Positions 12,654 to 24,000 of a stretch of 64,000 bases of DNA are shown in pieces; position 1 is the stretch's first letter, and every line of letters starts with the position of its first letter. Made by a program: the position numbers and the translations under genes. The notes beneath the pieces are model-generated. The model saw only the letters and a list, made by a program, of their open reading frames with translations, had not been told where the DNA came from and did no database searches. This DNA comes from Cochliopodium minus (lineage: Eukaryota > Discosea > Himatismenida > Cochliopodiidae), in contig JAMYWO010000065.1 of NCBI GenBank assembly GCA_024220525.1, positions 100,437 to 164,436 on the forward strand, in the 5' to 3' direction.

Positions 12654-14900
12654 TTATTTAAAACTATTCCCAGAGTTTTGTCCAGAAGCATTTTTTCCAG
12701 AATTCTTTCCAGATTTTTCAATAGTTTCAAGTTGTCGATCAGTATTGGAAGAGGATTGTTTTGGTTTTCTAAATATCAAAACTTGTGCAAAAATTATCAT
12801 GTTTGCAGAGATCCAATAAATAATCCAGCATCCTGATGAAAAAAAATTAAACTTAAAACACTTTTTAAAAAAACAATTCTTTTCTTACCTAAAAAGAGAT
12901 TCGAATTGAATCTTTCAGAATAAAAGATGGCCACCAATAAGCAATCTGCAATGATAAACAGCAAAATTCCAAATGATAGAAAGATGACCAATGGGAGTAC
13001 TTTTTTGAACATTTGGTTTTTGAATTTCAACAGTCTCTTTATCATCAACACCCCCACAATCGTAAAGTATAAAAGTATCGATAATAAAAATATGAGTGTA
13101 ATTATGGTGTTGGCCTTTACAATATTAAGATTCTAAAGAACATAATTAGTATTTTTTTTAATATTTAAAAGATAGAAAAATTATATACTGATTTTTTGAG
13201 ATCAATTGTAACAATAAAAGCAATATAGACAGCCCATTGAACAAAGGAGACCAATAAAAAAGGAAATTTAAAATAATCTAATTTTGGTTCCTATTTGTTT
13301 TTATTAAGGTTAAAATGATTGTTAACGTTAAATATCTTGTTAAAGAAATTTTAATTCTTTTTTTTTTATTTTACCATCATCTTTCTTTGTATCAAAACTT
13401 CATTCAAAAAGAAAGACATCAATGAAAGTGACATGATAATTGAAGGAACACTCAAAACTTGTTTCAAATAAAAATTGATAATTTGGGTTTAGTTAAAAAT
13501 TCTTTTTGTTAAAAAAAAGAAAATGTTTTTACTTGTTGTGGTAAAAATGAATTCATATCTCATGTAAGAATGTGAACCCCATGGATCCAACTAAAATTTT
13601 GAATAATTGTTCTTTAATTTTTTTAAAAGAAAATTTTGTTCATAAAGAAATTACCAGTGATAAAAAGAGAAAAATGATTGAGATAAAATTATTCAACAAA
13701 CAAATCTTTTGGATGTTGAGAGTTACTCCAGAATTTTTTATGGCAAGGAATAATCCTCTCATTGCAATCAAAAAACTATCCAAAAGAAAATAAAAGAAAA
13801 TAATTTAGAAATTTTAAATTACGATATAGTAAGAGTCAACATCATTAAAACTTGAAAAAAGATCCATCCTCCATTATTTGTTCTTTTTTGAAAAGTATTC
13901 TCATTTTCTTTTATTTTTTTTCAGTTAAAAATTATAAAAAAAAAAAAATTTGAAAAGAGAAAAGAATATACCTTCAACAAAGATGTAGGTTGGAAGATTA
14001 CTGAGATAATTGATGATAAATATTCTTGACATTTCTTTTGCAGTTGCAGCATCAATAAAATAAACGGGAATTTTTACTTTCGAGAAATCTAATTCAACAA
14101 AATAATGAATAACACCAGAATAAAATGATAAGAAATGAAGATTTAAATGGTGAAAGTTTTTGTACCTCCTTGGTATATCAAAGCCTCAACATCTACAGAA
14201 GCTGTGACTAAAATAATAGCAGATGCATTCATATTTTGAGCCAATAGCACATGTGTTTGAATATTACAACCTCCTTTTTATAAAATAATTATTTTTAAAA
14301 TCTCAATCATTGTTTTTCACACGATAAAAAAATCGATATATTGGAGATATAACCTCAAATATAACAATTGTTATTTTCATTAGGTATATATTGGAATCTC
14401 ATCAACATTAGGCCAAATAATTTTTTTTTTATTATTTTGTTAATGGAAACCCATGAACATTTATTAAAACGCGGAGAAATAAATTGCTCAATGAATATTT
14501 AATTATTTTTAAATTTACAATCAAAATTATTTTTTATCTAATTCGCATTCTAATGAGAATTATTTGGCCGTATGAAAATGCAAATAATTTTTTGTTATGA
14601 TTATTAATTATATTTAATTTCACTGAATTTTTTTTTTTTACCGTATGCTATCCCGAAAATAACGGAGCCTGGTATTGCAGGTGGAGGAAGATATGGTATG
14701 CATGTATCCAGTTTATTTGTATCAGTTGAGATTGGTAATAGGATAGTTGTGAAATTATCTACTTTTGGTGATTTGATGTGTCTTATTGTTTTAAGAAAAA
14801 GAACATTAGTTTGATTTGCATTCCTCAACCATGATCCATCACAAAATCCAAACAAAAATAGGCAAGTGAAGATTTTGAAAATGTTGATTTGTATATTCAT
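12654..14900 (-). CDS. PA-domain seven-transmembrane protein, copy 7 (right end of array)
   Basis: Complete ten-exon paralogue and the last of the array. Exon 1 (about 14641-14900) encodes MNIQINIFKIFTCLFLFGF and SWLRNANQTNVLFLKT. PA-like exons lie near 14165-14275 and 13970-14090. TM1 is near 13820-13900 and the C-terminal exon is 12654 to about 12833. The intron between exon 1 and exon 2 is unusually long for the family (about 14277-14640) and carries an extra AT-rich insert with short inverted arms (GGCCAAATAAT and its reverse complement near 14411 and 14560). The tail ends NSGNSFK as in copy 6. Confidence 0.8.
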
Positions 14901-15441
14901 TGATTTTTTATATTTTTGTTTTTTATTTTTATTAATTAAATATATTTTTTAAATGGAGGGATTAAAATACGAGAGGGATTAGTTTTTAAATTCTTTTCTA
15001 ATGATCTCAAAAATATTTCCAGATTGATTCATATTATATTTATTTCGTACAAAGTTTGACTTTAAATTCAAAACATCTCTTTCCTTATTGATCATCTTGA
15101 GGGAAAAAAACTTTGAAATCTTTTTTTTTTCATCTTTTATGTGATGAGATTGTGTTCAATTGAAAAAGATATAGGGAGATCCAAATCGATCAATTTTGTG
15201 NAATATTCTTTCAATTACTTTCATTTATTATAATCTATATCCATCTGTATTTCTTCAATTAAAGAAATAAATATAATTTATTCCATTTTACAGTGATTTT
15301 TTTTTATTTTTCAAATTTTCATTTTTTGAAGATTTTTTTCAAACAAAAAAAAGAACAACTTGATTTCAAATTAACTCAAAACAAATATTTTAAATAAAGA
15401 ATATATTTTTAAATTTTTTTTTTTTTTGAATTTAATAATTT
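14901..15441. other. Spacer with assembly N
   Basis: Lies between the 7TM array and the DUF1295 gene. It contains the GAGGGATTAG block near 14970 and the 70-bp sequence with N at 15201. No gene seen. Confidence 0.6.
15131..15201. repeat. 70-bp sequence ending in a single N, copy 1
   Basis: The 70 bases before the N are identical to those before the N at 43873, base for base. The sequence after the N is different. Upstream there is a poly-T run in both places. This looks like a join made by an assembler, or a real repeat with an unread end. Confidence 0.9.
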
Positions 15442-16795
15442 TCAAAATATTTTTGGAAAAAAAATGTTTGAAGTTCTTTTGTACTCTTCCCATCCCTTGT
15501 GTCTCGAAATGCTTCTATCTTTCACAATCATTCTGGGATAAAAATAAAAGAGCCAAACAAACAAGACGTAAATAAAACAAAGAAAGCTTCTTGACAACAA
15601 AACAAACGAAAAGTAAATCATTACTTCTCCTAAACAATAAATATTAAAAATAAATAAAATAAAATAAAATAAAAAATTAACCAAAATAATTGGGATTTCT
15701 CGAATATTTGAACAATCCATCGGTGATCAAACCACTCTTTACTTTCAACACAGAGTTTTTTTGGAAATCAGAAGAAAAAGTGAAAAAAACTAATATAAAA
15801 AAATAATTTTTAATTTAAAAATTTTTTAAAAAATTGTTTTTTTTTGTACCTCCTATGATATAAATGTAAAATGCAGAAATAATGACAAAAAAATTGCATT
15901 CTTCCCTGTTTTTTATGGTGACCCAAGCCATAGAACAGTAAGCCAACAAAAAGAGGATGATAACCACTACTGAAGGTGCACTCACTTTTTTTTCCCAGTT
16001 TTTGTCTCCATTGATCACGTCTTTTAATATCCACAAGATTCCTTTTAAAATAAATTTAACATTTTCAGTGTACTAATTTTTATAATTTAAATTTTGTTTT
16101 TCAGATATTAAACTTATTTTAGAGAGGCATATCAGAAAATGGATTTATTTTGTGTAACTTCTCAATAAAAATAGTTTATTAAGGGAAAATGAGGATTAGA
16201 CATTTCCAAAATTTACAACTTTATTAGCGGATATTAATTTATACTAAACAAATTTTTAACTGTTGTAAAATTTTGAACATCTCTAAATGATGGATCTAAA
16301 AAATTTCTTTTTCACAAGTTACCAATATGTTGTACGAAGGATTTTTCCATTTCCTTCTTAAAGAAATATTAAAAATTTTTTATGAGAATTTAATATGCGC
16401 CATAAATTTGGATCAATTTTTATATCTCAACATAATTGATCAATGAGATCCAAATAATCATATTATCATTTGTATATGTTGATTAATATTGATCCTTTAT
16501 CGATTATTTTTACTGACAAATTTTCATTGTGATATTTAAAATTTTACCGTATGTTCCATGCAATATCAAATAAGAGAGGGATGTGATGTTGTAATTATCA
16601 AAATAATAAATCAGCAATAAACAAATGGGTGCCATCAATCCCTTCATTATGTTCACAGGATACTACATTTTATAAATTATAAACACATGTTAGTGAATGA
16701 TAATTTATTACTCTCATTTGAACAATTCGTTCTCCAGGTAAATCCTCTGAGATTATTTGAAATATACCATTTATCTTTAAGAATATTTCATCCAT
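15442..16795 (-). CDS. DUF1295 / steroid 5-alpha-reductase-like integral membrane protein
   Basis: Five exons (16712-16795, 16548-16662, 15850-16041, 15682-15789, 15442-15629) total 687 nt, or 228 residues, all in phase from ATG at 16795. Family landmarks appear in order: NIMKGLMAPICLLL, LHGTYGILWILKD, a block of hydrophobic helices, GLITDGLFKYSRNPNYFGE (the cofactor/lipid-binding signature shared with PEMT and ICMT folds), and SRHKGWEEYKRTSNIFFP at the C-terminus. Proteins of this superfamily are multi-pass ER enzymes that reduce or methylate lipids. The substrate here is unknown. Intron 2 holds a copy of the small MITE described separately. The length fits a compact DUF1295 protein. I am confident of the family, not of the reaction. 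Confidence 0.85.
16195..16288. mobile_element. MITE copy A, in intron 2 of the DUF1295 gene
   Basis: About 94 bp. The left arm ATTAGACATTTCCAAAATTT and the right arm near 16261-16288 are imperfect inverted repeats, both with TTACAAC or its complement at the inner edge. The inner part has TTAGCGGATATTAATTTATA. Confidence 0.65.
16406..16435. repeat. 30-bp exact repeat, copy 1
   Basis: Thirty bases (ATTTGGATCAATTTTTATAT and ten more) identical to 33194-33223. It lies in the same intron as MITE copy A. Confidence 0.75.
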
Positions 16796-17058
16796 TTTTT
16801 TTTTATTTAATAAATTAATTAATTCAAAAAAATTTTTGATTAATCTTTTATCTGATCAAAAAGAAATCATTTGACTCCAATTTGGTGAATCAATCTTTTG
16901 TTGAAACATTAAAAACGGAAACTTTATCATATCTCGTAACCCTTGTTTTTACTATAGATATCTTTCTTCAACAAATTAATTGAGGATGCTTCCACTTTGA
17001 AAACGATTATTGTTAAAAAAAAAAAAATTAATTTATTCACAATTAAGTTTTTTTTTGA

Positions 17059-18036
17059 TTATACACAAGTCCTGGTATAGAGGACCATAGATTGAAGAGA
17101 CAGGAGAGAAGTCTGACAAGAAGAGAAAAACCAGAAAAGAAGCTCATCACCCAACTGAGGTTGCGCCAAGTAATTGGGCAAAGAATAAGTTGCGAAAATA
17201 AAGTTGATGCAAAACAAAAAGAAGAAAAAATTAAACAAAAAATCAAATTTGTTCCACACAATAAGAAAAACGCAGACAAACAAACTTAACAAAAAAATAA
17301 TAAAGTCGACAAAATAAAAGGGGGAAAAGGTGAGGTGCCATTTGATGGATTGGGGAAGAAGAAGGTCGTTGATGGAGAGTTGTAGCATGAAAGAGAAGGA
17401 GAGGGTTGAGAGAATGAGGGTGTGTATGAAAGATTTTTTTGGGGTGGAGATTGATGGTGCTTTTTTAAAAAAAAATATTTAAAAAAAGTAATTTAAATTT
17501 AAAAAATAAAATATAAAAAAAATCAAATAAAAAACAGAAATAACTTTTAAAACTTTAAATAATAAAAATAAAAAAAATGTAAAAATAAAAAAAAAATGTA
17601 AAAATAAAAAAATTATACCATAATAAGTGGACAAAGAGAAGGAGAGAAGAAAAAAATCGAAGAAGAAAAAAAGGTAGTTGGCGTTGTAGCTCGGATCGAC
17701 ATCCAACTTGTAGAGGAAGGCGCTCATGAAGATAAATGCGAGAAATACAGTGGTGAAAGAGAAATTTTTTCCTAATTTCAAAGTATAGGCATCCACTTCC
17801 GAGAAAAATAATAAAAATTTATGATAAATTATTAATCACATTAAAAATGAAAAATTTTTACTGTTTTCTTTCATTCCATCTGAAATGAGATAAACCATTG
17901 ATACATTGAGGAGAAAAAAGAAATATAGTAGAGAAGGGAGGAAGCAGAAGAGATGATTGATCTTCAGATCTCCAAGAAATTTGAATTCCAACATCGTGAC
18001 AAAGGACAGCAACATTGTTGGAGAGAAGACCAGCAT
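17059..18036 (-). CDS. Polytopic membrane protein, possibly TMEM185/TMEM60-like
   Basis: Three exons (17862-18036, 17619-17795, 17059-17459) join in phase to 753 nt, 250 residues, if translation starts at ATG 18036 (MLVFSPTMLLSF). The frame is open further upstream to a good acceptor at about 18055, so a short extra 5' exon is possible. I count about seven hydrophobic stretches separated by short loops. Two W-x-x-x-F-x-P motifs (SWMLVFSPT and KWHLTFSPF) recall the tryptophan/F-x-P repeats of the TMEM185 family. That is the only support for the family name. The opposite strand shows a long open frame only because the code is rich in TTT/TTC. The role is unknown. Confidence 0.65.
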
Positions 18037-18135
18037 CCACGAAATTACCTAAGAAGCATTTATGAATTAATTGTTTTAAATTATTTATTTGATTTTTTAT
18101 TTTGTAAAAATTTTTATATTAATTAAATACATGTC

Positions 18136-18181
18136 ATGTTGTTAGTGGATAATTTATAACTAACAAATTTTGGATGTTGTG
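18136..18181. mobile_element. MITE copy B, decayed
   Basis: Keeps the inner block (GTTAGTGGATAATTTATA then CTAACAAATTTT and ATGTTGT) found in the other copies. The outer arms are not clear. It lies between two minus-strand genes. Confidence 0.45.
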
Positions 18182-18209
18182 CAATTATTTTATTTCTCGG
18201 TTATTTTTC

Positions 18210-18650
18210 TTATAAAAAATTAATTTTCAATATAACCTTCTCCATCATCCCCAATCTTCGGATATACTTCATTTCACTAGATGATACAAGTTGAATGTTT
18301 TCCTTATTAAATCTCTTGGTGAGATATTCTCTCTTCTCCTCACAATCCTTTTCCCCGTGCCAATAATCCTCCATGATCCTATATCTGTCCTTATTATCGA
18401 TCATGTTTCTGGAATATGTGTTTTTTATTGTATCATCTCGATTTATATGTCCCCATATTAAACTGCTCTTGTTGATGATGGTATTTAATCTCTTATTCAC
18501 TTTAGATAGATGACAAATATCCCTTTCAGGAAGATATTTGCAGATAGATATCCAGATATCCTTGCAATCATAAAATTCTCCTTCTTGTTTCATGTAAATT
18601 TTTTTTATTTGGCAACATAATGTCAAGTTAATGCTTTTGAATATTGGCAA
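18210..18650 (-). CDS. Small F-box protein
   Basis: Single-exon frame of 146 residues, ending TAA at 18210. The F-box lies near residues 27-65: DIWISICKYLPERDICHL followed by SKVNKRLNTIINKSSLIWG. F-box proteins bind Skp1 and bring targets to SCF ubiquitin ligases. The remaining 80 residues are charged and show no recognisable target-binding repeat. The first ATG (18650) gives MPIFKSINLT. An internal ATG at 18593 (MKQEGEF) starts only a few residues before the F-box and could equally be used. It is one of four F-box genes in this window. Confidence 0.7.
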   Translation of the reverse strand: MPIFKSINLTLCCQIKKIYMKQEGEFYDCKDIWISICKYLPERDICHLSKVNKRLNTIINKSSLIWGHINRDDTIKNTYSRNMIDNKDRYRIMEDYWHGEKDCEEKREYLTKRFNKENIQLVSSSEMKYIRRLGMMEKVILKINFL

Positions 18651-18861
18651 ATTAGTAAGAAATTAAAAGCCTCAAAAAAATAATTTGGCATTTTTTTTTT
18701 TAATTTTTTGTTACAGAAGTTGATATCAACTATTGTAAATTCATTGTATGTATAAGAAATTTATGAACATTAAATGTGTGGGTTTGTATAAACAATTATT
18801 TTAATTCAGTTAAAATATTGACAAATTAACAATAAGAAAGTGGATTATATTTAAAAACTCC

Positions 18862-20753
18862 TCAAATGGGAGGAGATGGCATCTTGGGAGGATTGATATA
18901 ATTGCGCTCAATGACAGAGAGATCGATGGAGATGAGGGAGAGGTTTGACTCCAATTGGGAGAGGGACTGAATTTGGGAGAGGATGTCATGGTCCAACATC
19001 ATCGATGGGTTTTTATTGTGGATCAAGAGGGACATCCCAACATACCACATCCTCAAAGACTTTTTGTTCTCCATGGAGAATTCCAAACATCTTTTTAAAA
19101 GTTTTTTATTTTTTAAATTTCATTTTATTGATGAACAAACCTCTTCTGTGGAGATCCAGCAATGATGAACTTCAAGATGGAAAGATCCTCAGTGGGAAAG
19201 CTATAATGCTTGCGATTCTTGGTTTTGACGATAGAACGATTGGGAACAGTAGGTTTGAGATATAACTCATTACGCACATCCAAAACATCAGAAAGAGAAA
19301 CGGAATTATTGAGTTTGGTGTTTTTAGACTCACTAAAAGAAGAAACGCGATCAAACTCTAAAAACTTCTCGTCTGAAGATATTCGGATGCAATAATTGGA
19401 AACCTCCGTCTTCAAAACTCTTTTGCAGATGGTTCCCTTCTGCATCAAGGAGACGTACACGCCAGTGAACCACTTCTTGCAATCCTTGTACATATTCTCC
19501 TTGACTACCTTTTCGAAGGTGAGGATGTTCATAGACTTGCACCTCGAGATAGTCTTATTCGATCTGGGTGAGGTGTTGTGCACCTAAAAAAAAATTTATA
19601 AGCTAAATTAGTTAAAAAATTTGGATATTTTTTATTTCAAAATTGAAAAAAATTTTTGTAACCTCGAAAAAGTACTTGATTACTTCGTTGTCTGGGAGGT
19701 TGGGGATGAGAAGGATAGTCCTGAGGTAGTTCTGCAGTTTCTCGCAGATCTCCAGCACTCCCTGGTGGTTCCCGTTTTCGAAGGTCATAAACTCTTCTCC
19801 ATTTTCAGGGACTTTGGGTATTCGTGGTCCAAACATCTTTCTCAACTTTTTTCACAAATATAAACGTTTATAATTCGAAAATGATCGATAATTGGATAAA
19901 TATTAATTAACATATACAATGAAATGAGTAGAAAAAAGATAAGTAATTATTATACTACTCATTTATCAATTAAAGATTCCGATTATTGACCAAATTATAA
20001 GATATAAAGAATTTTTTTTACATCATGATCAAGTTTTAGGAACTGTTGGTATGTTTTCTCAATCACATATTTTTTTATCTTCGTCATAACAGTGATTTCA
20101 TACAATAACACAGGCCTAAAGCCTCCAAAATATGGAATGAAGTTGCTGATAGCCACAGATACAACCTCTTCAGAATAGGTCTGGAATGATTTGCTCAAAA
20201 AGCTAGTTAGATTCTGTAGTGTGGCTTCTGATCTAGGAGAGATATCTTTCTTGGGTTTCAACATAACACTCTTATAGTAGATCCTATTCACATCATCGCT
20301 ATTTTTTTTATAAATATTATATTTCAGCTAAAAATAATTGATGAAATTTTTTTACATCATATTGGTTGGAATCTCATTCATTGATGTTATTTGTCCAACT
20401 TTTTTCAGTGGAGTCTTTTTTATTTGAGCCTTTACCAATTTGATCGATTTCTCGGGCATTCTGCACGACAATAGATTGGGCTGAGAATTATATGTCTTCA
20501 AAATCAATGTCTTATGCATCATCACCTTTTTCACTCTTGGTATATTCATTTCTTCTTCATTATTCACAGATGACTTCTTTAATGCTATCAATATCTTCTT
20601 GATCTTCACTTTTTGATTCTCGTTTTCATTTTTCTTCTGTGGGATCATAAATTCTTCTTGTGTATCTTTCCTTTTTGGCAATTCTTTTCTAAAAATTCTT
20701 TTTATGGGAATATTTGCACCAACATTTTCGATATTTGGTTGTGTAGTTGACAT
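18862..20753 (-). CDS. PX and ELMO-type PH domain protein
   Basis: Five exons (20356-20753, 20022-20298, 19663-19845, 19141-19583, 18862-19090) total 1530 nt, 509 residues. Residues 1-133 are basic and low-complexity. Residues about 175-285 form a PX domain: FRPVLLYEITVMTKIKKYV, then a proline turn (PRIPKVPENG) and EICEKLQNYLRTILLIP, ending in NEVIKYFFE. Residues about 330-509 resemble the C-terminal PH region of ELMO proteins: a predicted strand set (YCIRISSDEKFLEF), a final helix with conserved Trp (SLRMWYVGMSLL), then a long helix and a proline-rich end (NPPKMPSPPI). PX and PH domains bind phosphoinositides, so the protein probably acts at membranes in traffic or actin control. I see no ELMO domain itself. 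Confidence 0.8.
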
Positions 20754-21025
20754 TTTATTTAATTAAATTGTTAAACAAATAGAGAATCAGGAAGGTCGGT
20801 ATCAAAAATTGCCTTCATTTAGGTGAATTATTCCCAATCATATTTTTTTTTTTTTTTTGTTTGAAAATGGAAAATTTAATACGGGAGATCACAATTGAAG
20901 ATTGAAAAAGGAAACTTCAACAATATTACTAGTAATATTATCATTGAGTGATACATGAAATGAATAATTAAAATTTGATCAAAAATAATATATAAAAATC
21001 CCTTTGTTGAATTTTATTCATTTGA

Positions 21026-24000
21026 ATGAGCTTTGCTGAAAATACCTTCATCTACGTAAATAAATTAAACTGTCTCAAACATATATGTCATCTTTTTTTT
21101 TATGAACAGTATGGTAAAAAATTCTTTGTTGATTTTCAAAATCATTGATATATATTATGATGATTAGAAAATGGTGAATTGCTTATTTGTGGATATAATG
21201 GTGTAAGTTTGAATCAAAAAATTTTAATATTTATTTTTCATATCTTTGAAAGTTTGGTCAATTGGGATTGAATGATAAGAGAAACAGGAAGATCTTCGAG
21301 AGATTAATGTATGATCCTAACATCAAATCAATAGAATGTGGAAGGAATATGAGCTATATCTTGAAAGGTGAAATATATAAAATTTTATATTCTTGAAATT
21401 ATTCAACATATTCAAGAAAATGGAGATTTATATTCATTTGGGCATTCATTAGGTAATCTTTACGAATAATATTCAAAAGATTAATCAATATTCAAACTCC
21501 ATAATTTTAGAGGGAGAATTGGGTAATGGCAACAACCAAGAATTGCTTGTGCCAACATTAGTCATGAATTCAGTGTCACAAATAAAATGTGGATTCAATT
21601 TTGCACTGATATATAAGAGTAAAATATGAATATAAAAAATCTTAAAAAGTTTTATTTTATATTTATAGATGATGGATCAATTTGTGGATTTGGATCAAAT
21701 CAATGTGGTAAATAGATTTTAAACCTCAAAAAATTCATATTTTTCAAATCAAAAAAATTAATGCAAGGGGAACTTGGGATAGGGAACCTCAAAAACCAAA
21801 ACATACCACAAATAATTTGTAAAAAGGTGGTAATTTCTATGGCATGTGGATCGTTTCATTCTGTTCTATTATTGGGTAAATAACAAAATATTTAAATAAT
21901 TTAACAAAAGTATTTTTTAAAAAATTTTATTATAAACATTTTTTTCTTAATATATTAAGAAAATTCTGATATTATGGTGTTTGGCAACAATAAATTTGGG
22001 CAGTTGGGTATCACCGGAGATAATAACATAACTACACCTCGATTGTATAAAAACGATAAAGAAGTGTTGGAAGTATTTTGTGGTTCTAATAGCACCTTTT
22101 TACTAAAGAGTATTTTTTTTTAATTCTTTTTTTTTATTATTTTTTTAAAACTTGAATAAAGAAAATCATGTTGTATGTTTTGGGAACAACAAACATGGCC
22201 AATTAGGATTTGATACAACAGGAGGTGATGTGAAACAACCCACTAACATATTCGAAAAACAAGAAGTCAAAAATATTTGCTCGGGAAATGGGCATACATT
22301 ATTCCTAATGGGTAAGAATTAAAAACAAATAAAATTGAAAATTAAAAATTACAAAAAAAAAATTTAAATTAAACTGGATTTTGAATTTAATTTAGTGAAT
22401 GGTGATTTGTATGTTTCAGGTATAACTATAAAATTAATTATTATAAAAATTTCATTAAAAGTTTATTTATAAGGGAAAAACGATTTTTCTCAACTTGGAA
22501 TACCGAACAAATTCGTTCCAAAAGCAGAATTGTTCATGAAAGATATCATTGCAATCTCCTGTGGTTATGATCACTCAATATTTGTACAAAGTAAGCATTT
22601 TGTTTCATTTCACAGTTTTTTTTAATAAAATAATAAGGAATTAACGGAGAAGACAGTCTTTTTTTGTGTGGATATAATGGATTGGGTTCAATATTTCTTT
22701 TTTTAATTTTTGAATTTAAATCTAACATAAAAAAACCTGAATCAAGAAAAAAGGTTTAATTTTTAAAACCTTTTTTTAAAAAAATATTTTTAATTTTTTA
22801 GGGCAGTTGGGAACTGGAAATTATAACGAACAAAAATCCCCTATCAAAATGAATATTTCTTCCAATACAATAAAATTGTTGCAAAACAGCAGGGACGTTG
22901 GCTCTTTCGTCTCAAATTGGAAAGCCAAGAGCGAAGACAAAATCGCCTATAAAGGTTTTCTTTTCAACAGTCAGATCGGTAATGGGAAAGGGAGAATGTT
23001 TGATGAAAGAAACAAATTAATTTTTGATGGTAATTTTAAACATTTCTTAATCCGATGATTCGATTTTTATTTTATTTAATTTTTTATATTTATTTTATTT
23101 TTATTTATTATTTATATTTTTATTTAAAGAAATTTTTATTTTTATTTATTTTTATTTTTTTTTTTATTATGTTCATTTTTTTCTATTTTTTTTTCTTCAT
23201 TTTTTTATTTTTTTATTTGATAAATAGGCGAATGGTTGAGGGGGAAAGAGTATACCGGCTCAGGAAAGTTTTTATGGGTTGACGAGAAAGGCGATAAGTG
23301 GGAGGTACATGGAAAACTGATCAAAGGCGTTCTCGAAGACGGACAAGTGTTCATGAAATGTCTGATGAGAAACGAAACCTTCAGAGGAACTATTAAAAAC
23401 TCCGCTCGTTTTGGGAAAGCTGTCATTTCTGAAAATGGGAAAGAGTTTTTTGTGAAATATCAAAACAATTCTGAATTGGTGAAGAAGAAGAGGACATTCG
23501 TGAATACCAGAATTATTCTTTTGGGAGACCCAGATGTAGGTAAAAAAAAAAAAACTAATTGTTTAATTTAAATTTTAATTTATTTTTTAAAAATTTTCTT
23601 TTAATAAAATTTTCTTTTTTTTTAAATTAAAGGTAAATCAGTCCTCAAATTGAGAATCATAGCTGCGAGTAAAAATCCAAATCCAAAGAAGAGAGAGTCT
23701 AGACTCAGCAAGGGCGACGTAACACTCCCTGAAACAGAAAAATCAATACAAGCAATCGAAACATATCAATTAATCGACGAATCGTCCGGATCAACCTTTC
23801 TTATCAGCGAATTCTCGGGAAATGTGGATTTTCATTTGTTTCATTCCTTTTTTGTTAGTGATAAGTCCGTTTTTTTCTTGCTTTTCGATTGTTCTAAGGA
23901 GTTGGACAGTTCTTTTGGAGACCAACTCGTCTATTGGTTCTACTTTTTGCAGGCTCACGTTGCCAAAACTACCACTGTGGTTTTGGTTCCTTCTAGGTTG

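Noticed and set aside
1-14900. PA-domain proteins as SPPL2-type intramembrane proteases
   Set aside because: Only seven hydrophobic segments and no YD or GLGD aspartate motifs; the PAL motif is absent too.
17092-17289. Plus-strand Lys/Glu-rich frame
   Set aside because: Antisense of membrane-segment codons of the minus-strand polytopic gene, whose three exons join in phase.
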